Shown: one piece after another, positions 54,623 to 62,131 of the stretch
Position numbering within the stretch: the first letter of the stretch is position 1
How the letters are laid out: every line of letters starts with the position of its first letter
From: an uncultured Macellibacteroides sp.
GTDB lineage: Bacteria; Bacteroidota; Bacteroidia; Bacteroidales; Tannerellaceae
Reading direction: 5' to 3'
NCBI RefSeq assembly: GCF_963667135.1
Contig: NZ_OY762974.1
Location: 248,001 to 312,000 of the forward strand
DNA length: 64,000 nt
Translations under genes and position numbers: made by a program
The notes under the pieces: model-generated
The model's input: only the letters and a program-made list of their open reading frames with translations
The model's database searches: none
Told to the model about the DNA's origin: nothing

Positions 54623-55364
54623 AGATGAATTTCTTGCGCTTCGTAATCTGCAAATAATATTGGATGAAATAAGTTCCATACATGTTATTGCTACGCTTGA
54701 CAGCATTTCAGAAACGGTTGAATGGTTTAATGCCCATCCTCAGCCGGACCTTTTGTTTTTAGACATTCATCTTGCCGATGGATCAGCATTTGATATTTTC
54801 GATCGAATCCAAATCAACTGCCCCATAATATTTACGACAGCGTACGATGAATATGCCTTACAGGCTTTTAAAGTAAACAGCATTGACTATCTGCTCAAAC
54901 CAATCGACCTTATTTCTGTTCAAAATGCAATTCATAAACTGGAAACTCTTTCACAAAATAAAGATTCGAAGGATGAGTTTAAAAAATTCATTGCACAGTT
55001 CAAACAAGGTAAATCCTACAAAAGTCATTTTCTTATTCCAACAAAAGGAGACAAACTTATCCCTGTTAAATCCAGTGAAATTGCATATGTTTATATAGAT
55101 ACAAGTATGGTGAAAGCTCTAACATTTGATGAAAGGTCTTTCCGGTTAGAACATACGTTGGATGAACTTTCGGAGATGCTGGATCCCCGGGATTTCTTTC
55201 GGGCAAACCGTCAGTTTATCATTTCAAGAAAAGCAATAAAGGATATAGATCTATGGTTCAACAACCGATTATCAGTTAATCTTAACATACCTGTTTCCGA
55301 AAAGATACTGATCAGCAAAGCCCGTATAACAGAATTCAAAAATTGGTTTTCCGGAGAACAATAG
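54603..55364 (+). CDS. LytTR response regulator
   Basis: 253 residues. The receiver domain has the phospho-acceptor Asp54 in LLFLDIHLADGSAFD and FTTAYDEYALQAFKVNSIDYLLKP. The LytTR DNA-binding domain (about 150-250) has IPVKSSEIAYVYI and FFRANRQFIISRKAIKDI. It is the cognate partner of the overlapping kinase. Its target genes are not evident; the divergent or neighbouring membrane genes are candidates. Confidence 0.93.
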   Translation: MKVVLVEDEFLALRNLQIILDEISSIHVIATLDSISETVEWFNAHPQPDLLFLDIHLADGSAFDIFDRIQINCPIIFTTAYDEYALQAFKVNSIDYLLKPIDLISVQNAIHKLETLSQNKDSKDEFKKFIAQFKQGKSYKSHFLIPTKGDKLIPVKSSEIAYVYIDTSMVKALTFDERSFRLEHTLDELSEMLDPRDFFRANRQFIISRKAIKDIDLWFNNRLSVNLNIPVSEKILISKARITEFKNWFSGEQ

Positions 55365-55397
55365 CTTATACTTTTGCACTTTGATGCTTAAAGCAAA

Positions 55398-55443
55398 TCA
55401 GTCAGCAGACTATAACCTGAACGAGGCTATGTATGCTGACTGA
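55398..55443. other. Imperfect hairpin in the convergent gap after the LytTR gene
   Basis: TCAGTCAGCA (55398-55407) pairs with TGCTGACTGA (55434-55443), with an inner ATAaCCT/AGGcTAT stem. No T-run on either side, so it may be a weak or factor-dependent terminator. Confidence 0.45.
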
Positions 55444-55463
55444 AATAAAATATCTGTAAGTCC

Positions 55464-56741
55464 TTATTCTGCTTCCTTCTTAAGGATAATAAGAATTACT
55501 CCGTCTTTTGCGTCTTTTCCATAAAGTTCTGTAGCCGACTTATCTTTAAGTACACTTACACTTTCTATAGTATTGGGATCGATTCCTTCAAGAGTTGCCA
55601 CTCTTTTTCCATCAACAAAATACAAAGGCTGCTTTGAACTAACAGTTGTATCCGATTGAACAACAACAGCTGTACGAATATTATCGTCGACTGTAACCTC
55701 AATTTGTTGGGGGTTTTCAGTTGACTTCGAACCTACGACAAGCAATTCACCTTCTTTAGCCTTAAAAATAACAGGCTCAGCCTTTGATTTAGAATCTCGA
55801 ACTACATGAAAATTCATTGTTACCTTTGAAGAGTCTGAAGCCGCTTGCGCAGTTACTTCTTTTTTCTGTGCGTTAACTACAGGAACAGACAGCAACATGG
55901 TTGCCAGTAAAGCTACTGGAATTACACCCCAGTAAGTTAGTCGTGATAGTGAGTTGGATTTCTTTTTAGTCATCATTTGAATACGTTTTTGCAGACTACG
56001 ATAGGTAAAATTGCTTGCCATGGCAAAGGTTTGCTCGCCTGCGCTTCTGCGGATTAATACTAATTTATATTGCTTTGCATCGATGCCATCTTTTAGTACC
56101 TGCTGATCCGCTTCAAATTCATGAATTTGCTGTAATGACCATTTGAATAGCCAAACAAAAGGGTTGAACCAGAACAATACTGAAAAAACTGTAATAAGAA
56201 ACAAATCAAATGAATGATTAAGTCGTACGTGCGCTTGCTCATGCCTGATGATAATTTCGCCATTACGATCCAAATCAGTTTTGGATATAACAATTTTATT
56301 CATCCATGTAAACGGAGCAATCTCTTTATCAGTAACATATAATAATGTATCTTCTGGATAAAGCTGCATTGTACACATTCTGATTATCTTCTCTACCTGA
56401 AACCAGGCTGCCAAATAATATAAAAGGACAACTAGTATGCCGAATATATAGAGAAGACTTATTGTTTGTACCCAGGGAAAAACATACGCAGGTTTTGTTG
56501 ATACTGCTGACATTGTATACTTTATCATATAATTTCCTGTTGCAGATTGCTCTTGCTGATACCAATCAATCAGGCCATTAAAATGAAATAGCGGCAATAA
56601 CAATGAGGCTGCAAGCAATGAAAGAAGCATCGCTCGGTTTAAATGATGAAATGTGCTTTCTTTAACGACCAGTTGAAAGAAGCCATAAAATAGCAGCAAA
56701 CAAATACTGCTTCTTAATAAATAGTATAAGATAGTTTCCAT
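55464..56741 (-). CDS. BlaR1/M56-family membrane peptidase sensor with TonB-plug-like C-terminus
   Basis: 425 residues from the ATG at 56741, seven bases after the repressor stop. Four membrane helices fill the first ~300 residues, with the cytoplasmic zinc motif HEQAH in IIIRHEQAHVRLNH near 170. After the last helix (VIPVALLATMLLSVPVVNA) comes a periplasmic part that ends in a SusC-plug-like segment: LYFVDGKRV, IESVSVLKDKSATELYG and DGVILIILKK. It lacks a penicillin-binding domain, so the signal is not a beta-lactam. It should cleave the partner repressor when triggered. Confidence 0.88.
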   Translation of the reverse strand: METILYYLLRSSICLLLFYGFFQLVVKESTFHHLNRAMLLSLLAASLLLPLFHFNGLIDWYQQEQSATGNYMIKYTMSAVSTKPAYVFPWVQTISLLYIFGILVVLLYYLAAWFQVEKIIRMCTMQLYPEDTLLYVTDKEIAPFTWMNKIVISKTDLDRNGEIIIRHEQAHVRLNHSFDLFLITVFSVLFWFNPFVWLFKWSLQQIHEFEADQQVLKDGIDAKQYKLVLIRRSAGEQTFAMASNFTYRSLQKRIQMMTKKKSNSLSRLTYWGVIPVALLATMLLSVPVVNAQKKEVTAQAASDSSKVTMNFHVVRDSKSKAEPVIFKAKEGELLVVGSKSTENPQQIEVTVDDNIRTAVVVQSDTTVSSKQPLYFVDGKRVATLEGIDPNTIESVSVLKDKSATELYGKDAKDGVILIILKKEAE

Positions 56742-56748
56742 CGTTTTC

Positions 56749-57111
56749 TTACTTTGAATGTTTTTCCACCTCGTCCAGCAACTTACGCACCTCATCCACC
56801 GAAATTTTATCTTCACGGATAAAGGAAGATACCACATTCAGATAAGAACTATTAAAATACTTATTAATAACATTTCCAAGGTTTCCCTTTTTATATTCCT
56901 CTTCGGAAATTACAGGAAAGTAACGAAAGGTAGTTCCTAATGCTTCATGGTCCAGGTATCCTTTTTCTTCAAGACTGCGCACATACGTCGAGATCGTATT
57001 AAAATGTGGCTTTGGATCTTCGTACATTTCTACTATTTGTTTTACAAACAATGAACCTGCTGCCCAAAAGTGCCGCATTACTTCTTCTTCTTTTGTTGTT
57101 ATCTCTTTCAT
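56749..57111 (-). CDS. BlaI/MecI-family repressor
   Basis: 120 residues from the ATG at 57111; the frame is open to a TTG further up. The winged helix has TKEEEVMRHFWAAGSLFVKQIVE and HFNTISTYVRSLEEKGYLDHEALGTTFRYFP, typical of Penicillinase_R. It dimerises through the C-terminal helices. It should bind the two identical palindromes at 57145-57204 just upstream and be inactivated by the M56 protein. Confidence 0.92.
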   Translation of the reverse strand: MKEITTKEEEVMRHFWAAGSLFVKQIVEMYEDPKPHFNTISTYVRSLEEKGYLDHEALGTTFRYFPVISEEEYKKGNLGNVINKYFNSSYLNVVSSFIREDKISVDEVRKLLDEVEKHSK

Positions 57112-57144
57112 TATTGCTTGATTTATTAATCCACAATGCAAATA

Positions 57145-57161
57145 AACTAAATAATTTAGTT
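57145..57161. promoter_or_regulatory. Operator 1 of the BlaI-type repressor
   Basis: AACTAAATAATTTAGTT is a perfect 17-bp palindrome 34 bases before the repressor start. It overlaps TTTATTTG (minus strand), a near match to the -7 box. Confidence 0.7.
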
Positions 57162-57187
57162 CTACAACTATTTTTTATAGTTAAACA

Positions 57188-57204
57188 AACTAAATAATTT
57201 AGTT
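57188..57204. promoter_or_regulatory. Operator 2 of the BlaI-type repressor
   Basis: An identical copy of the 17-bp palindrome, 43 bases (about four helical turns) from operator 1, so both could be bound on one DNA face. The remaining bases to 57409 show no gene. Confidence 0.7.
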
Positions 57205-57409
57205 AAAGAATGAAAGCTCATTATTTTAACATTAATGAGTAACAATATTACAAGTTTACTTGTTATATCTATGAAATGCAACGTTTATATTCGATCCATG
57301 ACTTTACACTCATTATTAGTGCCTTTGTACAGATTGTCGGATACGAAAGTCTGTTACAGGGCACTCTTATAATAAGCATATTAAAAATGGAGACTTATTA
57401 AGAAACAAT

Positions 57410-58060
57410 TTATTCCTCATTTTTAAGCCGAAAATAGAACTTATGGTTTACAAGAACCGGTTCGATAAGGTCAAATCTAATAAATTTAGCCATCAGATTT
57501 TCTGCGGATCGGCGAGGAATAGATCCTTCCTTACAATATTTATTTAGGGAAATAAATTCATTTTGTTCCAATAAGTTTAAAAGGAGTTGTTCCCTCTGCG
57601 TATATTCTACCAATGCACCAACAGGACTTCCGGTCTGCTGCCAGACTCTCAGATGTACAGTCGTAGCCAAAATATTTTCATCTTTTACTCGTATATAGGC
57701 AAGTTCCTTACCTGACTCATCTTTGGCATAAACCGGTTTCTTCTTACTCGCTGCTACTTTTACCTCCAGGACAGAACGACCTTCTACCATGAATACCTGC
57801 ATTGAATAAGTTATTTCGGGTACACAGTAAACCTGAGCGGCTGCTTCGATCATATAAATTTCTTCATCTGAGCGAATACCGGCAATTCGACCGTTATCTT
57901 TTACCCCGATCAGCAATCTTCCACCGTCTGTATTAGCAAATGCAGATAAAGTCCGGGCTATTTTTCGGGCATCTGATATTTCAAACTTAAAGTCCTGCGT
58001 TTGATGTTCGCCTTCTGCTATCAGGCTGTAAATATAATCTGTATCACCAAGTGCTTTCAT
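57410..58060 (-). CDS. AlbA_2 (Schlafen-type) DNA-binding domain protein
   Basis: 216 residues. The AlbA_2 domain spans about 13-135, with EGEHQTQDFKFEISDARKIARTLSAFAN, then GGRLLIGVKDNGRIAGI and EVKVAASKKKPVYAKDESGKELAYIRV. A C-terminal winged-helix-like region follows (NLLEQNEFISLNKYCKEGSIPRRSAENL). Such proteins are taken to be nucleic-acid binding; the role is unknown. A TAAATTTG box lies exactly five bases before the ATG. Confidence 0.82.
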   Translation of the reverse strand: MKALGDTDYIYSLIAEGEHQTQDFKFEISDARKIARTLSAFANTDGGRLLIGVKDNGRIAGIRSDEEIYMIEAAAQVYCVPEITYSMQVFMVEGRSVLEVKVAASKKKPVYAKDESGKELAYIRVKDENILATTVHLRVWQQTGSPVGALVEYTQREQLLLNLLEQNEFISLNKYCKEGSIPRRSAENLMAKFIRFDLIEPVLVNHKFYFRLKNEE

Positions 58061-58065
58061 ACATG

Positions 58066-58073
58066 CAAATTTA
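58066..58073 (-). promoter_or_regulatory. TAAATTTG -7 box five bases before the AlbA_2 gene
   Basis: Minus-strand TAAATTTG with spacer CATGT before ATG (58060), the fourth such arrangement in the window. Confidence 0.5.
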
Positions 58074-58139
58074 AAGAAAAAAGTAAGATTGTATAAGTGA
58101 ATAGGAACAAAACATAATAGCCAAATTTCGACAACTGTC

Positions 58140-58147
58140 TATATTTG
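58140..58147 (+). promoter_or_regulatory. -7 box of the six-hairpin glycosidase pair
   Basis: TATATTTG matches TAnnTTTG, with about 38 bases to the ATG at 58186. Confidence 0.45.
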
Positions 58148-58185
58148 CCTCCAAATCAAACAACACAACGAAAACACATCAAACC

Positions 58186-59529
58186 ATGTTTAAACACGCT
58201 ATCTTGTTCCTTTCCGCCAGCCTGTTTGTTACCTTAACAGGCTGTGCCGGAGGAAATGCAATTTCTTCAGAACAGCAATTGGCAAAACAAATTACAAATG
58301 ACACACTCATGCAGCAGGTCGATTCCATGGCTCGCGAGGTAGTAAAAGGAGGATTTAATGCAGGCGACGGATACAGTGAAGTCTGGATTCGCGACTATAA
58401 TACCTTTATTGAACTAGCCATGGAAGTTATGCCCGACAGTACTGTGCAGGATAATCTCCTTACATTTTTCCGGTTTCAGGGAAAGACTGGAGATATAGTA
58501 GATGGCTTCATTGATATAAACCATGCCAATCTGAATAATAAAGATGGGTACAAGTACCGGCTATCAGACCTGGAACCCCGTTACGCCGCTCATAAAAACA
58601 CAGTAGAAACAGACCAGGAGTCTTCGCTTGTTCAGGCAGTGTGGAGATATGTTACAAAAAGTGGTAACCGCGCATTTCTTCAACGGGAGATAGATGGAAT
58701 TACAGTTGAGAAACGGCTTGAAATGGCTTTAGAGTATCTTATGAAGGAGCGTTACAACGCTAAACATGGATTAATCTGGGGTGCTACCACAGCCGACTGG
58801 GGTGATGTTCAACCAGAACATCCATGGGGAGTAGAACTTGATAAGAATTCGCATCTTGCTATCGACATCTATGACAATGCATTTTTTATTATTGCCATAA
58901 ATCACTATGTAGATCTTACAAATAACAAGGAAAGCATAAATAATTGGACGAAAATCAGAGATGAAATCAAAGCCAACGTCCGTAAATATTTGTGGGATGA
59001 AGAAAAACAAAAATTTGTTCCTCATATTTACTTAGAGGATTCTCCTTTTCCTGCAGACTTCGATGAGAACGAGATTTTCTATCATGGGGGCACTGCTATG
59101 GCTATCGAAGCCGATCTTCTTTCCAAAGAAGAAATAGCATACTCCAATGCTGCTATGCTGGCTAATGTAAAAGCATCCGGAGCACCTACAATCGGACTTA
59201 CTGTATACCCTCCCTATCCCGAAGGCTCTTTCCAAAATAAAGGAATGTATCCCTACGGATATCAGAATGGCGGAGACTGGACATGGTTTGGAGGACGAAT
59301 GATCCAGCAACTTATTCGTAATGGTTTTATTCAAGAAGCCTACGATGAGGCTCGTCCAATGTTCGAACGCGTGATAAAAAACAACGGATTCTATGAATGG
59401 TATGCAAAAGATGGCAAGCCTTCCGGTTCGGGAACTTTTCGTGGTGAAGCTGGTGTATTATTCAAAGTGATACTAGATTTCCGCTCATGGGCTGCTAAAC
59501 AGATCAAAAATTCGGATTCTAAAAAATAA
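58186..59529 (+). CDS. Six-hairpin glycosidase-like lipoprotein, copy 1
   Basis: 447 residues with lipobox TLTGC (Cys20). Motifs suggest an (alpha/alpha)6 barrel: GYSEVWIRDYNTFIELA near 64-80, HKNTVETDQESSLVQAVW near 140, GATTADWGDVQPEHPWG near 203 and NGGDWTWFGGRMIQQLI near 366. The acidic residues in IRDYN, ETDQE and DWGDV are candidate catalysts. I cannot assign a CAZy family; the motifs do not fit GH125. A paralogue starts 42 bases after the stop. Together they may trim an imported oligosaccharide. Confidence 0.7.
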   Translation: MFKHAILFLSASLFVTLTGCAGGNAISSEQQLAKQITNDTLMQQVDSMAREVVKGGFNAGDGYSEVWIRDYNTFIELAMEVMPDSTVQDNLLTFFRFQGKTGDIVDGFIDINHANLNNKDGYKYRLSDLEPRYAAHKNTVETDQESSLVQAVWRYVTKSGNRAFLQREIDGITVEKRLEMALEYLMKERYNAKHGLIWGATTADWGDVQPEHPWGVELDKNSHLAIDIYDNAFFIIAINHYVDLTNNKESINNWTKIRDEIKANVRKYLWDEEKQKFVPHIYLEDSPFPADFDENEIFYHGGTAMAIEADLLSKEEIAYSNAAMLANVKASGAPTIGLTVYPPYPEGSFQNKGMYPYGYQNGGDWTWFGGRMIQQLIRNGFIQEAYDEARPMFERVIKNNGFYEWYAKDGKPSGSGTFRGEAGVLFKVILDFRSWAAKQIKNSDSKK

Positions 59530-59571
59530 AATATAACATGGTTTAAACTGGCATCACTAAACATGAATTGA

Positions 59572-60873
59572 ATGATAAAGAAATATACATATATAAGCCT
59601 GCTAACATACAGCCTATTACTCACAAGTTTTTATTCTGTTAAAGCTCAGAATCTGTCAAAAACTATACTGGAAGACAAATCCCTTAACACAGTAGACAGT
59701 ATGGCAAGGGAAGTAATTAAAAGTGGTTTTAATGCTGGAAGCGGTTATTCTCAGATATGGGCAAGAGACATGAATACATTTATAGAGACAGCCTGCGAGG
59801 AAAACAATCCGAATGATCTTCGCCAGGCAATACTCCTGTTCTTTGCTTTACAGCAGCCTAATAATGAAATGATTGACGGTTATGTACTGAAAGAAGATTT
59901 TACATGGCATGATGACACCCCTTATTATTCTGATGCAGCTCCCTTGCATGTAGCTTTTAAGAATACTGTTGAAACTGATCAGGAAACTTCTTTGATTCAG
60001 ATAGTTGGAAAGTATATACAAAAAACAGGAGATCGTGCTATTTTAACTGAAATAGTAGCTGGCAAAACCGTTCTGCAACGTATGGAGCTAATGGTCGACT
60101 ACCTGATGAAAGAAAGATATAACGAAAAATACGGGCTTATTTATGGAGCAATGACTTCTGATTGGGGCGATGTACAGCCAAATGATGACTTCGGTTGCGA
60201 TATGAACGAACTCTCGACTCCCGCTATTGATGTTTATGACAATGCCATGCTACTAATTGCGCTTGACTATTTGAAAAACATGACTTTCAATAAAACTGAG
60301 AGCGTAAAATATATAAAGTTGCGAAACCATATCGCAGTTAACATTCGGGCTCATTTATGGGATAATAAAAAACAAAAATTTATTCCTCACATCTATCTAA
60401 GCAAATCCCCCATTCCTAATGGATTCGATGAAAACGATATCCATTACCATGGAGGAACTGCTATTGCCATAGAGGCTGGATTGCTATCTAAAAAAGAAAT
60501 TGAAACGGTTAACAGACAGATGATGGAAAATGTACGTCGTTCAGGAATGCCAAGCATTGGCTTAACAATTTATCCGGCGTATCCTGAAGGATTATTCCGG
60601 GGAGGGATGAGCAAATCATGGATTTATCAAAACGGAGGTGACTGGACTTGGTTCGGTGGTCGTATGATTCAACAGCTCATTGCCAATGGGTTTATTAAAG
60701 AAGCATACGAAGAGGTTCGTCCCATGATAGACCGTGTTATTCTGAACAAGGGATTCTATGAATGGTACGGCATGGGGAATATACCAAGCGGGTCTAGCAA
60801 TTTCAAAGGATCGGCAGGGGTACTATCCAAGGCAATTGAGATGTTTAATCAATGGGCAGAAAAGAATAAATAA
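59572..60873 (+). CDS. Six-hairpin glycosidase-like exported protein, copy 2
   Basis: 433 residues, paralogous to the gene just upstream, with conserved QIWARDMNTFIETA, FKNTVETDQETSLIQIV, GAMTSDWGDVQPNDDFG and NGGDWTWFGGRMIQQLI, and FYEWYGMGN near the end. It has a cleavable-type signal peptide (to SVKAQ) and no lipobox, so copy 1 may be membrane-tethered and copy 2 soluble in the periplasm. Family and substrate are not known to me. A bidirectional terminator follows. Confidence 0.7.
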   Translation: MIKKYTYISLLTYSLLLTSFYSVKAQNLSKTILEDKSLNTVDSMAREVIKSGFNAGSGYSQIWARDMNTFIETACEENNPNDLRQAILLFFALQQPNNEMIDGYVLKEDFTWHDDTPYYSDAAPLHVAFKNTVETDQETSLIQIVGKYIQKTGDRAILTEIVAGKTVLQRMELMVDYLMKERYNEKYGLIYGAMTSDWGDVQPNDDFGCDMNELSTPAIDVYDNAMLLIALDYLKNMTFNKTESVKYIKLRNHIAVNIRAHLWDNKKQKFIPHIYLSKSPIPNGFDENDIHYHGGTAIAIEAGLLSKKEIETVNRQMMENVRRSGMPSIGLTIYPAYPEGLFRGGMSKSWIYQNGGDWTWFGGRMIQQLIANGFIKEAYEEVRPMIDRVILNKGFYEWYGMGNIPSGSSNFKGSAGVLSKAIEMFNQWAEKNK

Positions 60874-60882
60874 AATGGACAG

Positions 60883-60926
60883 AAAACCCCGTTAAACGTT
60901 TCAAAGCGATCTAACGGGGTTTTTTA
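60883..60926. terminator. Bidirectional terminator between the glycosidase pair and proline dehydrogenase
   Basis: AAAACCCCGTTA (60883-60894) pairs with TAACGGGGTTTT (60912-60923), followed by more T's; the A-run on the other side serves the minus strand. Confidence 0.88.
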
Positions 60927-62105
60927 TTATTTCACCTTGCTTAGTTTGCGCCTGTTAACTTCCTGTTCAATCATTCGCAATTCCCGTCCGGTCTGTCCTG
61001 CCATGGAGGTATTCTCCTCAGCTCGGCGTATCAGGTAGGGAAGCACTTTGTTTACAGGTGCATAAGGAACATACTTGGTAACACAATATCCCGCATCAGC
61101 GAGGTTGAAGGAAATATTATCACTCATTCCGTATAACTGCGCAAAAAAGATGCGTGAATCATCGGCTTTTAGACCTTTCTTTTCCATTAGGTCTGCCAGA
61201 TATTGATTACTGAATTCATTGTGAGTTCCACTGAAAAGCTCCATGGAATCAATATGCTCAATCACAAAAGCAAGCCCTGCATTGTAATTATCATCTGTAG
61301 CCTGTTTGTCCTTACAAATCGGATCCGGATATCCCATGGCTACTGCCCTTGCTCGCTCGGCTTCCATATACGCCCCCCTCACAAACTTGATTCCAGGTAT
61401 ATACTTGTTGGTTTGGGAATCTTGCCATATTTTTTGAAGATATGGCAACCGATCGTGCCTATACATTTGCAATGTAGTGAAAACAATGGCTCTCTTAGCA
61501 TTAAAAGTTCTCATAGCCTCTTCCGTCAGTTCATCGATAGCATCCTGAAAACAATAATCTTCCGCATCCACCAAAATACGGACATCATTCTTGTAAGCTC
61601 GTTCACAAAGCGCCATAAACCGTTCTCTAAATTTCCGGTACTCCCGTATTTCATTTAAGGAAAGTTTTTCTCTTTTTTCCGATGCTTTGCATAACAACTC
61701 GTCGGTTACCATTGCTGTAGGCTTAAATACCGTGTAAGCGATGTTCGGGTTCCCTTTCGCAAAATCAATGGAACGGATCGTTTCATCAAAACTATTTTGA
61801 ATATCCAAATCACTCTGTCCGCCTTCGGCCGAATAGTCCAGAATAGATTTCACATTGAACCTCATAAGTTGTTGCATGGAAGGAGTGCAATCCTCTAAAG
61901 TTTCTCCGCCAACAAACTGTTTAAAAAGAGTAGGCTTTACAGCCCAGGCCACAGGAAAATGAATTCCCATGGCCAATTGTGTAAGGCCCTTGCCGCATTT
62001 TACCAGTAACGGTTGTTTAATAGCTTTAAACAACCAGTACGCATTTCGCAAATCGGCATCCGATTTAAGCGAAAACGCGATTTCAGTATTCGAAAAGTCA
62101 AGCAT
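60927..62105 (-). CDS. Proline dehydrogenase
   Basis: 392 residues from the ATG at 62105; the frame is open to a TTG a few codons earlier. The FAD-dependent TIM barrel has FKPTAMV near 127, RILVDAEDYCFQDAID near 175, KFVRGAYMEAERARA near 237, and the end signature YVPYAPVNKVLPYLIRRAEEN. It oxidises proline to P5C. It lies 26 bases after the P5C dehydrogenase gene and so completes a two-gene proline catabolism operon in place of a fused PutA. Confidence 0.93.
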   Translation of the reverse strand: MLDFSNTEIAFSLKSDADLRNAYWLFKAIKQPLLVKCGKGLTQLAMGIHFPVAWAVKPTLFKQFVGGETLEDCTPSMQQLMRFNVKSILDYSAEGGQSDLDIQNSFDETIRSIDFAKGNPNIAYTVFKPTAMVTDELLCKASEKREKLSLNEIREYRKFRERFMALCERAYKNDVRILVDAEDYCFQDAIDELTEEAMRTFNAKRAIVFTTLQMYRHDRLPYLQKIWQDSQTNKYIPGIKFVRGAYMEAERARAVAMGYPDPICKDKQATDDNYNAGLAFVIEHIDSMELFSGTHNEFSNQYLADLMEKKGLKADDSRIFFAQLYGMSDNISFNLADAGYCVTKYVPYAPVNKVLPYLIRRAEENTSMAGQTGRELRMIEQEVNRRKLSKVK

Positions 62106-62131
62106 TGTATTAGATTTTAAGATCGGCAAAA

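Noticed and set aside
55464..57111. Beta-lactam resistance sensor (BlaR1/BlaI)
   Set aside because: The M56 protein lacks the penicillin-binding sensor domain and no beta-lactamase gene is near, so only the regulatory logic is similar.
58186..60873. GH125 exo-alpha-1,6-mannosidase assignment
   Set aside because: The typical GH125 motifs (such as the AMWLRD region and its later acid motif) are not present in matching order; kept as an unplaced six-hairpin protein.
61203..61658. Plus-strand frame of 151 codons opposite proline dehydrogenase
   Set aside because: Shadow frame; the minus strand has all conserved ProDH motifs.
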